Assembly: GCA_026710565.1 (NCBI GenBank)
Contig: JAPOQV010000285.1
Coordinates: 1-14,861 of the forward strand
DNA: 14,861 nucleotides
Direction of reading: 5' to 3'
Source: Spirochaetaceae bacterium
GTDB lineage: Bacteria > Spirochaetota > Spirochaetia > SZUA-6 > Bin103
Part shown: piece by piece, positions 1 through 6,629 of the stretch
Numbering within the stretch: the stretch's first letter is position 1
Layout of the letters: each line of letters opens with the position of its first letter
The notes under the pieces: generated by a model
Databases searched by the model: none
What the model was told of the DNA's origin: nothing
What the model saw: only the letters and a program-made list of their open reading frames with translations
Program-made: the position numbers and the translations under genes

Positions 1-2
1 GG

Positions 3-323
3 CCAAACGAGCTCCGCTTCCGGCCGCTCGCCGGCCCGGCACAGGTGCGAACCCGCAACGGTCCGGGAACGATGCCGCTTTCCGCCCGCGGCAGCCGCGT
101 CGGCAAGGGCCACCCGGAAGGCTTCCACGAGGGATTCGCGAACATCTACGCGGACGCCGCCGAGGCGATCGCCGCCCGCCGCTCCGGGCGCGCGCCCGAT
201 CCGCTGGCGCTGCACGTGCCCACGGTGGCGGACGGCGCGCGCGGGCTCGCCTTCGTGGAAGCCGCGCTCGCCTCCTCCGCCGCTGGTGGCGGGTGGGTGG
301 ACTGCCGGCTGACCCTCGACTGA
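3..323 (+). CDS. Gfo/Idh/MocA-family oxidoreductase, C-terminal part (cut by window edge)
   Basis: The reading frame is open from the left edge to a TGA at 321-323, so only about 106 C-terminal residues are visible. The residues follow the C-terminal substrate-domain pattern of Gfo/Idh/MocA NAD(P)-dependent sugar and inositol dehydrogenases. They run from PNELRF, through GHPEGFHEGFANIYADAAEAI, to PTVADGARGLAFVEAALASS and a terminal GGGWVDC. The Rossmann domain and the catalytic EKP motif would lie upstream of the window. Members oxidise or reduce cyclic polyols and sugars in the cytoplasm; the substrate here cannot be read. The gene ends 44 nt before an RmlD-like reductase on the same strand, so the two may form one sugar-metabolism unit, although the second gene seems to have its own promoter. 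The GTG at 45 is internal and not the true start. Confidence 0.85.
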   Translation, partial: PNELRFRPLAGPAQVRTRNGPGTMPLSARGSRVGKGHPEGFHEGFANIYADAAEAIAARRSGRAPDPLALHVPTVADGARGLAFVEAALASSAAGGGWVDCRLTLD

Positions 324-337
324 CGGCGGCATAGAAT
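309..337 (+). promoter_or_regulatory. Candidate sigma70-type promoter for the RmlD-like reductase
   Basis: A CTGACC box (309-314, 4/6 to TTGACA) and a TAGAAT box (332-337, 5/6 to TATAAT) are separated by 17 nt. Transcription would start near 344, just ahead of a strong AAGGAGGT ribosome-binding site (351-358) and the GTG at 368. The -35 box overlaps the end of the upstream gene, so the reductase could be transcribed both with it and on its own. This rests on pattern matching only. Confidence 0.4.
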
Positions 338-367
338 GCCCATCTCGCTGAAGGAGGTCGGAACGCG

Positions 368-1321
368 GTGAAGGTATACGTGACCGGTGGCACCGGATTC
401 GTCGGCAGCAACATCGTCAAGGTCGCCGCCGAGGAGCACGGCGCCGCGGTGTTCACGACCGTGCACCGCTGGCAGCCGGAGGGCCCGGTCCCCTACGAGT
501 ACGGCCGCGTCGACATGACCGAACGCGACCAGGTGCTGGCAAGCGTGCGCGCCTTCCGGCCCGACGCCATCATCCACTCGGCGATCCTCAAGGGATTCGA
601 CCAGATGTACCGCGACCGTGCCCTGGCGTGGCGCGCCTACGTCGACTCGACGCGCCATCTGACCGAGGCCGCCAACGAGGTCGGCGCCAAGATGATCCTG
701 ATCTCGTCCGACTGGGTGTTCGACGGCACGCAGAGCAACGCGGACGAGGCGACGCCTCCCAACCCGGTCAACCTGTACGGCCTGCTCAAGGTGGTGGGCG
801 AGACGGTGGTCCTGGAGGCGGCCGACAACGGCGCGGTGGCGCGCATCTCCGGCGTGAACGGCGTGCACTGGGCGCGCCCCGAGGAGCCGCAGACCCAGAA
901 CGTCGGCTACGGGAGCCTGATCGGCGCCCTCCTCGAGACTGCCGGCCGCGGCCAGCCCTTCGTCATGTGGCATGGCGAGATCAACATGCACGCCACCCTC
1001 AGCCTGGCCAGTGAGAGCGCCCGCATGATGATGCGCATCATCGAACGGGACGGGCGCGGGATCTTCCACTGCTGCTCCGGGGCCAGCCTCTCGCGCATGC
1101 AGGCGGTGCGGACCGCCGCCGAGGGGTTCGAGCTGGACGCCGGCCTGATCTCCACCGGGCCGCCGAGCTGGGTGGGAATGGCCGGCGCGCAGGTTCCCCA
1201 CGACACCAGCATTTCGGCGGCTGCGACCGCGGAGCGGCTCGACTACCGTCTTCCCTCCGCGGAGGAGCTGTTGGGAACCTACCGCCGGGAATGGGAGGCC
1301 AGCGCGCTGAGCGCGCCGTAG
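368..1321 (+). CDS. RmlD-like NAD(P)-dependent sugar reductase (extended SDR family)
   Basis: A 317-aa cytoplasmic protein of the extended short-chain dehydrogenase/reductase superfamily, closest in pattern to dTDP-4-dehydrorhamnose reductase. The nucleotide-binding motif TGGTGFVGS is at residues 6-14. The RmlD-type strand SSDWVFDG is at 113-120 (STDYVFDG in classical members), and the catalytic YxxxK is Tyr137-Lys141 in NLYGLLK. Length is typical of the family (about 290-320 aa). The GTG start is chosen because AAGGAGGT at 351-358 sits 9 nt upstream, close to the consensus. It follows a Gfo/Idh/MocA oxidoreductase and is convergent with the PhyH gene. The residue between Asp66 and the active site that fixes sugar specificity cannot be interpreted, and no rmlABC genes are nearby, so true rhamnose synthesis is doubtful. 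A general sugar-4-ketoreductase role is the safest call. Confidence 0.87.
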   Translation: MKVYVTGGTGFVGSNIVKVAAEEHGAAVFTTVHRWQPEGPVPYEYGRVDMTERDQVLASVRAFRPDAIIHSAILKGFDQMYRDRALAWRAYVDSTRHLTEAANEVGAKMILISSDWVFDGTQSNADEATPPNPVNLYGLLKVVGETVVLEAADNGAVARISGVNGVHWARPEEPQTQNVGYGSLIGALLETAGRGQPFVMWHGEINMHATLSLASESARMMMRIIERDGRGIFHCCSGASLSRMQAVRTAAEGFELDAGLISTGPPSWVGMAGAQVPHDTSISAAATAERLDYRLPSAEELLGTYRREWEASALSAP

Positions 1322-1340
1322 CGCCCGGTCGAGCGCAGCC

Positions 1341-2555
1341 TCAGCCGAGCTCCCAGCTCGCCACGAAGTCCTCCAGGTCGAAGTCGCGCGGCATCTCGTA
1401 CTGCTCGTAGTCGATCGGCTCCTGGGGCCCGCGCAGCCTGCGGTCGAGCTCGGCGAAACCGTCCCGCAGACGGCACACCTCCGCCCGGGTGAAGCGCTCC
1501 AAGGACGCGGCGGTGCGCCACCGGTTGCCCAGATGGTCGAGCGTCACGGTCTGGTAGTCCGCGTCGGACAGCGCTTCCGAGCCGACCTCGGCGAGTTTCC
1601 AGAGCGCATGCGCGACCTTGTGAAGCTGCACCACACAGACCATGCGCCCCAACCGTCCGGGATGCAGCCGTGCCAGGTGTTCCCGGAACGCGGTCCCGTC
1701 CCGTTCGACGACGGCCCGGAACGCGCCCTCGATCGTGTCCTGCTCCTCGCCCAGCAGCCGTTCGAAACGCTCGAACCGCTGCGCCGTCTCCGGGGTCAGC
1801 GATCCGAAGAGATCCGGCTTCCAGTAGGTGGCGCGGCTGTGCGCGAGCACCGGGCCGCCGAACTCCCGGTAGGCGACGTTGAAGGTGCGCCGGCGGCGGT
1901 CCGCGTCGTTGCTGCCGGAGTGGACCATCGCGGCGTCGAACACCACGGCATCGCCGGCGGCAAGCTCGCAGCGGCGCGCGCCCGGCAACGGCTCGTCGGC
2001 GAGCTGCGCCGGGCGGTCGAGCACCTCCTGCTCGACCGCGGTATTGGCGCGCCGGTTGCTTCCCGGCACCACCCAGAGCGAGTCGTCGTCGTGCAGGGCG
2101 ATGTTCCACGAGAGCACGCCGGGCGCGTTGGCCTGACAGTCCGCCTGCAGGCCGCTCAACGGCAGCGGGGACGAAGGCCGCAGCACCGAGTCCCGGTGCC
2201 ATTGGAAGATCTTGCTGAGCCGCTTGCGCGGCTCGGTGAACAGGGAGGCCGTGTTGAGCCCCGCCTCCGGCGCGTCCATGAGCCGCTGGTTCACGTCCAG
2301 CACCCGGTCTGACACCAGCGGGTCGAACAGAGTCGCGGTGTCACGGTCGACGAAGTCGTAGAGCGCGGGGTGCGGCACGCGGTGAGCGTCCCAGCCGACG
2401 TTCGGGTCGCCGCGCGACCGCTCGCGCGCCCGGTCCAGGAACAGCTCGGCGGTTGCGCGGACCGGCTCAAGCTGCTCCGGCTCGATCGCGCCGCGCACGA
2501 TCAGATAGCCCTGGTCCAGAATCGTCTTCGGCTCGTCGGTCTGCTCGGTCATCAT
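1341..2555 (-). CDS. PhyH-family Fe(II)/2-oxoglutarate dioxygenase with C-terminal extension
   Basis: A 404-aa protein of the phytanoyl-CoA dioxygenase family: non-haem iron oxygenases that hydroxylate a carbon substrate while decarboxylating 2-oxoglutarate. Iron ligands are visible as His120 and Asp122 in WHRDS and a distal His212 in AMVHSGSND. An Arg in the following RRRTFNVAYR stretch (about 221-230) is placed to bind 2-oxoglutarate. The strand-rich core ends near residue 235. About 165 further residues, rich in charged helices (FERFERLLGEEQ, LARLHPGRLGRMV), follow and are not part of the usual core. Two adjacent ATG codons (2555 and 2552) are preceded by a weak GGGG. A further upstream ATG at 2657 would overlap the divergent gene and lacks family similarity. 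It converges on the SDR gene with 19 nt between stops. The substrate is unknown. Confidence 0.85.
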   Translation of the reverse strand: MMTEQTDEPKTILDQGYLIVRGAIEPEQLEPVRATAELFLDRARERSRGDPNVGWDAHRVPHPALYDFVDRDTATLFDPLVSDRVLDVNQRLMDAPEAGLNTASLFTEPRKRLSKIFQWHRDSVLRPSSPLPLSGLQADCQANAPGVLSWNIALHDDDSLWVVPGSNRRANTAVEQEVLDRPAQLADEPLPGARRCELAAGDAVVFDAAMVHSGSNDADRRRRTFNVAYREFGGPVLAHSRATYWKPDLFGSLTPETAQRFERFERLLGEEQDTIEGAFRAVVERDGTAFREHLARLHPGRLGRMVCVVQLHKVAHALWKLAEVGSEALSDADYQTVTLDHLGNRWRTAASLERFTRAEVCRLRDGFAELDRRLRGPQEPIDYEQYEMPRDFDLEDFVASWELG

Positions 2556-2643
2556 TCGTGCGACCCCAGCGATCTCCGCGATCCACCATGCCCGCCGGGC
2601 GTCCCCGCCGACAAGTGGCCGGCCGATGCCCCGCGAAACGGTG

Positions 2644-2649
2644 TAGCAT
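2644..2649 (+). promoter_or_regulatory. Candidate leaderless -10 element (TAGCAT) before the 79-aa gene
   Basis: TAGCAT lies exactly 6 nt before the ATG at 2656, which would put transcription start on the A of the start codon. No Shine-Dalgarno sequence precedes this ATG, as expected for leaderless mRNA. No convincing -35 box is seen. Two other genes in the window show the same TAGnnT-N6-RTG arrangement. Confidence 0.4.
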
Positions 2650-2655
2650 CGATCC

Positions 2656-2895
2656 ATGGCTACGCTTGACGACGCGGTGCGATTGATCGAGGACGGCGAC
2701 TGGCAGGCCGCTCACACCATCGTGCAGAAGGACTCCTCTCAAATCGCGAGCTGGGCGCACGGCATCGTCCACCTGATGGAGGGCGACCGCTCCAACGCCG
2801 GCTACTGGTACCGGCGCGCCGAGCGCGACCTGCCGGACGACGTGGAGATCGAAAGCGAGATAGCGGCGCTCAAGGCCGAACTCGCCCGCGGCTGA
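2656..2895 (+). CDS. Conserved small protein, helical-repeat-like, function unknown
   Basis: A 79-aa soluble acidic protein. The pattern DWQAAHTIVQ, then WAHGIVHLMEGDRSNAGYWYRRAER, recalls a widespread family of about 80-residue hypothetical proteins whose helices resemble a single TPR-like hairpin; I know no established function for it. It has no signal peptide or membrane segment. The ATG at 2656 has no Shine-Dalgarno sequence but has a TAGCAT element 6 nt upstream, so it may be translated from a leaderless transcript. It is divergent from the PhyH gene, with about 100 nt between start codons, and is followed by a short stem-loop at 2911-2927. The intact frame, sensible composition and family pattern argue that it is a real gene. 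Confidence 0.75.
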   Translation: MATLDDAVRLIEDGDWQAAHTIVQKDSSQIASWAHGIVHLMEGDRSNAGYWYRRAERDLPDDVEIESEIAALKAELARG

Positions 2896-2910
2896 GTGCC
2901 GGCAGAGGCC

Positions 2911-2927
2911 CCGGTCCAGACGACCGG
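2911..2927. terminator. Possible bidirectional stem-loop between convergent ends
   Basis: CCGGTC and GACCGG form a perfect 6-bp stem around the 5-nt loop CAGAC. It lies between the stop of the 79-aa gene (2895) and the stop of the convergent toxin remnant (2948). No T-tract follows on either strand, so it is at best a weak intrinsic terminator. Confidence 0.35.
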
Positions 2928-2947
2928 ACGACGTACCCGTTGCGTCA

Positions 2948-3202
2948 CTACGACGGTGCATCGACTTCGCGGAGCACGGCCGCATAGAGTTCGACCCCGA
3001 TTCGGAAGGAGTGCCTACCGATCAGGTCATCGAGGATCCTGCGCACTTCCTGGCTGTTTATCCGCCCCTGACGCATCGCCCGCAGCAGGACGCCCACGGT
3101 TCCAATCGGTCGAACACCATGCACCATCGCAATCCGGCGGATGATTCGGTCGTCGGCAAGAAGCGTATCGGCATTCGTCCGAACGGCCAGCGTCACCGCA
3201 GG
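2948..3202 (-). pseudogene. Remnant of a DUF3368 / PIN-domain (VapC-like) toxin, C-terminal half only
   Basis: About 84 residues match the C-terminal half of DUF3368 PIN-like proteins. NADTLLADDRIIRRIA is the conserved strand-and-acidic segment. GTVGVLLRAMRQGRI is the family's GTLGVLL motif. FRIGVELYAAVLREVD is the terminal helix. The N-terminal half, which carries the first metal-binding Asp and conserved Glu of the PIN nuclease fold, is missing. Upstream of about 3202 the frame stays open to 3286, but the residues stop resembling the family and run antisense into another remnant. No UPF0175-type antitoxin gene, the usual partner, is present. A full protein would be about 150-170 aa. The piece should have no nuclease activity and is best read as debris of a lost toxin-antitoxin locus. 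Confidence 0.7.
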
Positions 3203-3209
3203 ACGGTGG

Positions 3210-3527
3210 GAACCAGTCGTCAGCATCGTCGAGGAAAGACCGGACTTCGATCTCGATCCCTGGAGCGCCTCAGGCCCGCTGTTCAAGCGGTCCGCCTCCT
3301 ACCACTTGGTGGCGCTGAGCGCGCGGTCGCGATACGGCACGGCACGCGACCATGGGATCTACCGGCGCTGGATCGACGACTGGCTGTCGCTGGTATCGTC
3401 GGGCAGCATCCCCATGCCGCCGATCGTCGACGGTGGACCGCTCACGGCGTCGAACCTGGCGCGTGCGCACGAGCAGCTCGAAGCGCACCGCGTCAAGGGC
3501 AAGCTCGTCCTCACGGTCGAGCACTGA
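3210..3527 (+). pseudogene. Remnant of a zinc-type alcohol dehydrogenase / quinone-oxidoreductase-like (MDR) protein
   Basis: About 105 residues correspond to the C-terminal end of medium-chain dehydrogenase/reductase proteins of the NADPH:quinone reductase type. EPVVSIVEE is a 'strand plus VEE' element. GPLFKRSASYHLVALSARSRYG follows, and the end has the family signature ARAHEQLEAHRVKGKLVLTV, the typical AH-LE-GK-VL ending. A complete enzyme has about 320-340 residues; the GroES-like domain and the Rossmann GxGxxG region are absent. The frame is open upstream to 3141 but loses resemblance before about 3210, where it overlaps the opposite-strand toxin remnant. No ribosome-binding site or plausible start is seen at the homology boundary, so this is probably a truncated, non-functional fragment. 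Confidence 0.7.
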
Positions 3528-3614
3528 GCGCCTGGCCATCGTTCGCCTTCCCCGCGCTTCCCACCGTCGGACTTGCCGGTCTTCGCGTTGGCGAGCAAGA
3601 TCTCGGCAGGCGAC

Positions 3615-4019
3615 ATGGACCGAGGCGACACCGGCGGCAAGACGGTGACGAGTCAGGCTGAGCTGCGTCAGATGCGGGCTCGGTTCGAGCGCCGGGCCGC
3701 GGAGCGCGATGCCCTGCTGGCGCGGCGGCTCGGGCAGGCGCGTGCCGATTTCGACGGTATCGTCGATCACGTCTGGGAAACCTACCGGCCCACACGGATC
3801 TGGCAGTGGGGATCGCTGATCGACGGCGCCCACTTCTCGGAACGGTCCGATATCGACATCGCACTGGAAGGGATCTCGTCCCCCGCCGAGTACTTCTCGA
3901 TCATCGCCGATGCCGAAGCGCGCACCCGCCTGCCCGTGCACGTCGTCGAGCTGGAGAAGCTGCATCCGGCGTTCGCCGACTCGATCCGGGTTCGCGGCAG
4001 AGTCGTCCGTGGCGACTGA
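3615..4019 (+). CDS. MNT-family nucleotidyltransferase, antitoxin of a HEPN/MNT (MntA-HepT-like) pair
   Basis: A 134-aa protein with a charged N-terminal helix (residues 16-57) and then a minimal nucleotidyltransferase core. WQWGSLIDGAHFSERSDIDIALEG gives the Gly66-Ser67 and Asp79-x-Asp81 signature that binds NTP-Mg. It is followed by the small-domain strand LPVHVVELEKL (106-116). In studied MntA-HepT systems this enzyme neutralises the HEPN RNase toxin by AMPylating its tyrosine. Here 11 residues separate Ser67 from Asp79, whereas the usual signature is GSx10DxD. The position where the third carboxylate is often found reads His109. The ATG at 3615 is chosen (weak AGG nearby); TTG 3573 and GTG 3645 are alternatives. 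The gene overlaps the HEPN gene by 11 nt. No clear promoter is seen in 3528-3614. Confidence 0.82.
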   Translation: MDRGDTGGKTVTSQAELRQMRARFERRAAERDALLARRLGQARADFDGIVDHVWETYRPTRIWQWGSLIDGAHFSERSDIDIALEGISSPAEYFSIIADAEARTRLPVHVVELEKLHPAFADSIRVRGRVVRGD

Positions 4020-4491
4020 AGCCGAGCTGCTGCCGGCGCAGATCGATCGCATCGCCGGTGTGGTCGAGGGAATGGCACAGAAGCTCGAGTCGTTTCTGAG
4101 CGCCACGCTGCCCGAGATCGGCCGCTCGGAGGTCTCGGCAGCCTACGTCGCCCAGACGCTGGATAACACCTATACGGCCCTGGAGACCCTGTTTCTTCGC
4201 ATCTCCCAGCACTTCGAGAACGCGCTGGCCGACGAGCGCTGGCACGCCGACCTGCTGGACAAGATGACGCTGCACATCGACGGCGTACGCGAGCCCGTGA
4301 TCGCCGATGAGACCCAGCGGCTCTTGCACGAGCTCCGGCGATTCCGCCACTTCAAGCGCTACTACTACGAGATGGACTACGACTGGGCGCGGCTGGACTA
4401 CCTGTGCGACGTCTACCGCAGGGTCATGCCCCTGGTTCGGCGCGATCTGGACCGATTTCGCGGATTCCTGCAGCGGACCCTGGAATGCTGA
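4009..4491 (+). CDS. HEPN-domain toxin-like protein (HepT-like), partner of the MNT gene
   Basis: A 160-aa all-helical protein of the HepT-like HEPN type, the ribonuclease-toxin half of HEPN/MNT modules. Helices at about 10-35, 48-75, 78-92, 99-117 and 125-157 are suggested by the residue pattern. The helix LLHELRRFRHFKRYYYEMDYDW (105-126) aligns with the family's catalytic segment RX4HXY. It reads Arg113-HFKR-Tyr118-Tyr119-Tyr120, so the catalytic His is Tyr while the Tyr that MntA AMPylates in studied systems is kept. The GTG at 4009 is chosen because it gives the family's usual N-terminus and an 11-nt overlap with the MNT gene; upstream in-frame residues look like noise. Its stop overlaps the following permease start by 7 nt. 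Nuclease activity is uncertain given the substitution. Confidence 0.8.
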   Translation: MATEAELLPAQIDRIAGVVEGMAQKLESFLSATLPEIGRSEVSAAYVAQTLDNTYTALETLFLRISQHFENALADERWHADLLDKMTLHIDGVREPVIADETQRLLHELRRFRHFKRYYYEMDYDWARLDYLCDVYRRVMPLVRRDLDRFRGFLQRTLEC

Positions 4492-5471
4492 TTTACGTCC
4501 TGCGGCGCGTGCTGATCATCATTCCCACGCTGCTGGCGGTGTCCATTGTCGCCTTCCTCGTCATTCAGGCTCCGCCGGGGGACTTCCTCACCGTGTACAT
4601 CGGCCAACTGGAATCTCGCGGCGAGCAAGTGGCCGACGACCAGGCGCAGGCGCTACGGCTGCGCTGGGGCCTGGATCAACCTCTCTCGGTTCAGTACTTC
4701 AAGTGGCTGCGCAGCATGCTGCGCGGCAACATGGGATTCTCCATGGTCTACAACAGGCCGGTGACGGAGCTCATCCTTGAACGGCTGCCGTGGAGCGCAA
4801 CCATCTCGCTGGCGGCCTTGTTCATCGTCTACCTGATCGGGCTTCCGGTGGGGATGATCTCGGCCATCAACCAGTACTCGCTGCGCGACTACGTCTTCAC
4901 CGTCATCGGGTTCCTGGGTCTTGCCATCCCCAATTTTCTGTTCGCTCTGGTCCTCCTCTGGGGCTACTATCAGCTCTCCGGTAACGTGGCCGTGGGCCTG
5001 TTCTCGCAGGAGTATCAGCTCGCTCCGTGGAGTCTCGCGAAGGTGCTGGATCTGCTCAAGCACGTATGGATGCCCGCCCTGATCGTGGGTACGGCCGGCA
5101 CCGCATTTCTGATTCGTACGATTCGGGCGACCCTGCTCGACGAGCTCAACAAGCAGTACGTGATGGTGGCACGCTCCAAGGGCCTGTCGGAGCAGAAGCT
5201 GGTATACAAATACCCGTTCCGCATTGCGATCAACCCGGCGATCAGCACCCTCGGCTGGACGCTGCCGACGCTGGTGAGCGGCGAGCTGCTCACCTCGATG
5301 GTCCTCGGGATTCCGACCCTGGCCCCCATATTCCTCACCTCCCTGAGGTTTCAGGACATGTTCCTGGCCGGAAGCATCGTCTTCGTGCTCAGCGTACTGA
5401 CCGTGATCGGCACTCTGCTCTCCGACATCCTGCTGGCGTTTCTGGATCCGCGAGTACGCGGAGCCGTATGA
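4485..5471 (+). CDS. ABC transporter permease, DppB/OppB type
   Basis: A 328-aa inner-membrane permease of the oligopeptide/nickel/oligosaccharide (DppB) class. It begins with the typical MLIYVLRRVLIIIPTLLAVS first transmembrane helix, then a periplasmic stretch (about 30-100) containing RWGLDQPLSVQYFKWL. Further membrane helices lie near 105-127, 136-162, 195-213, 260-283 and 292-320. The cytoplasmic EAA-type loop that docks on the ATPase is QYVMVARSKGL followed by the KYPFR segment (224-246). Length is normal. The ATG at 4485 fits the family start and lies inside the last codons of the HEPN gene (ATGCTGA, 7-nt overlap), with no clear Shine-Dalgarno sequence, so translation is probably coupled. 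It overlaps the next permease gene by 4 nt. Its ATPases and binding protein are probably those encoded convergently at 8103-12251. Confidence 0.93.
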   Translation: MLIYVLRRVLIIIPTLLAVSIVAFLVIQAPPGDFLTVYIGQLESRGEQVADDQAQALRLRWGLDQPLSVQYFKWLRSMLRGNMGFSMVYNRPVTELILERLPWSATISLAALFIVYLIGLPVGMISAINQYSLRDYVFTVIGFLGLAIPNFLFALVLLWGYYQLSGNVAVGLFSQEYQLAPWSLAKVLDLLKHVWMPALIVGTAGTAFLIRTIRATLLDELNKQYVMVARSKGLSEQKLVYKYPFRIAINPAISTLGWTLPTLVSGELLTSMVLGIPTLAPIFLTSLRFQDMFLAGSIVFVLSVLTVIGTLLSDILLAFLDPRVRGAV

Positions 5472-6613
5472 TCAAGATGGCCATTGGAGCAGCCCAAAGC
5501 CGTCGCCACACGCGGCAGACGCGCGACCAACGCTACGTCGTTGCGTCCCAGTGGCAGCTCACTCTCTGGCGCTTCCTGCGCCACAAGATGGCCGTGTTCG
5601 CCCTGCTGATCCTGGGAGTATTCTATCTGGTCGTGGTATTCGCCGAGTTCGTGGCGCCCTACGATCCCTACCACAACGACGCGAAGTATCTGCACGCTCC
5701 TCCGCAACGGCTGCGCTTCATCGACGACGAGGGACGCCTGCACCCGCGGCCCTTCGTGTACGGCTTGAAGTCCGAAGTCGATCCGGTACGGATGGCGCTG
5801 GTGTTCGAGCTCGATACCTCGGCCAGGCATCCGCTGGCACTCTTCGTGAAAGGCGACCCGTATCGAATGTGGGGGCTGTTCGAATCCCGCGTTCACCTGT
5901 TCGGGGTACGCGAAGGGACACTCTTCCTGCTCGGCGCCGACAGAATGGGGCGCGACCTGCTGACCCGCGTCATCTACGGCGGCAGAATCTCACTCACCAT
6001 CGGGCTGGTGGGCATCGCCATCAGCTTCGTGCTGGGAATCCTGATCGGCGGCATCTCCGGGTACTTCGGAGGCCTGGCGGACATGGCGATCCAGCGGGTC
6101 ATCGAGTTCATTCGCTCGATCCCGACGCTGCCGCTGTGGATGGCGCTGAGCCTGGCGCTGCCGCCGTACTGGTCGATCATCAAGGTCTACTTCGGCATCG
6201 TGATCATCCTCTCGCTGGTCGGCTGGACCGACCTTGCGCGGGTGGTGCGGGGGCGATTTCTGTCGCTGAAAGAGGAAGACTTCGTGCAGGCGGCGCGGCT
6301 GAACGGCTGCAGCAGGGGACGCATCATAGCGCGCCACCTGCTGCCGTCGTTCTACAGCTACGTCATCGCCTCGCTCACCCTGTCCATCCCGGGCATGATC
6401 ATCGGCGAGACCGCGCTCAGCTTCATCGGGCTGGGGCTGCAGCCGCCGGCGATCAGTTGGGGCGTGCTGCTCAAGGAAGCTCAGCATATCCGGGTACTGG
6501 CCAACGCCCCGTGGCTGCTGACGCCAAGCCTCTTCGTGATCGTCGCCATCCTGGCGTTCAATTTCGTGGGCGACGGCCTGCGGGACGCGGCGGATCCCTA
6601 TACGGCCGTGTGA
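5468..6613 (+). CDS. ABC transporter permease, DppC/OppC type, with long first periplasmic loop
   Basis: A 381-aa inner-membrane permease, partner of the DppB-like protein. There is a cytoplasmic N-terminus with LTLWRFLRHKMAVFALLILG, then transmembrane helix 1 (41-62) and APYDP. A periplasmic insert of about 90 residues (64-155) follows before the conserved GADRMGRDLLTRVIYGGRIS (156-175). The core helices and the EAA loop EDFVQAARLNGCSRGRIIARH (270-290) come next, then GETALSFIGLGLQPPAISWG (313-332), which is diagnostic for the DppC family. Typical DppC proteins have about 280-300 residues; the extra length is the periplasmic loop. The ATG at 5468 overlaps the previous stop (ATGA), indicating translational coupling; Met4 is an alternative start. 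It is followed 16 nt later by a propeller protein gene. Confidence 0.93.
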   Translation: MIKMAIGAAQSRRHTRQTRDQRYVVASQWQLTLWRFLRHKMAVFALLILGVFYLVVVFAEFVAPYDPYHNDAKYLHAPPQRLRFIDDEGRLHPRPFVYGLKSEVDPVRMALVFELDTSARHPLALFVKGDPYRMWGLFESRVHLFGVREGTLFLLGADRMGRDLLTRVIYGGRISLTIGLVGIAISFVLGILIGGISGYFGGLADMAIQRVIEFIRSIPTLPLWMALSLALPPYWSIIKVYFGIVIILSLVGWTDLARVVRGRFLSLKEEDFVQAARLNGCSRGRIIARHLLPSFYSYVIASLTLSIPGMIIGETALSFIGLGLQPPAISWGVLLKEAQHIRVLANAPWLLTPSLFVIVAILAFNFVGDGLRDAADPYTAV

Positions 6614-6629
6614 AACTGGAGGGAAAAAC

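Noticed and set aside
146..1201. Long minus-strand reading frame antisense to the SDR gene
   Set aside because: It has no recognisable family pattern and is biased by high GC content; the plus-strand SDR has clear motifs and a strong ribosome-binding site.
1302..1316. GCGCGC-TGA-GCGCGC hairpin near the end of the SDR gene as a terminator
   Set aside because: It lies inside the coding sequence, has a 3-nt loop and no T-tract; in such GC-rich DNA it is likely by chance.
3573..3601. TTGCCG-N17-CAAGAT as a promoter for the MNT/HEPN-permease operon
   Set aside because: The -10 matches only 3 of 6 positions and the -35 only 4 of 6; not better than expected by chance in this composition.
3528..3614. 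A gene or antitoxin remnant between the MDR fragment and the MNT gene
   Set aside because: The 87 nt show no recognisable coding pattern; the in-frame TTG at 3573 only extends the MNT protein with residues not typical of the family.
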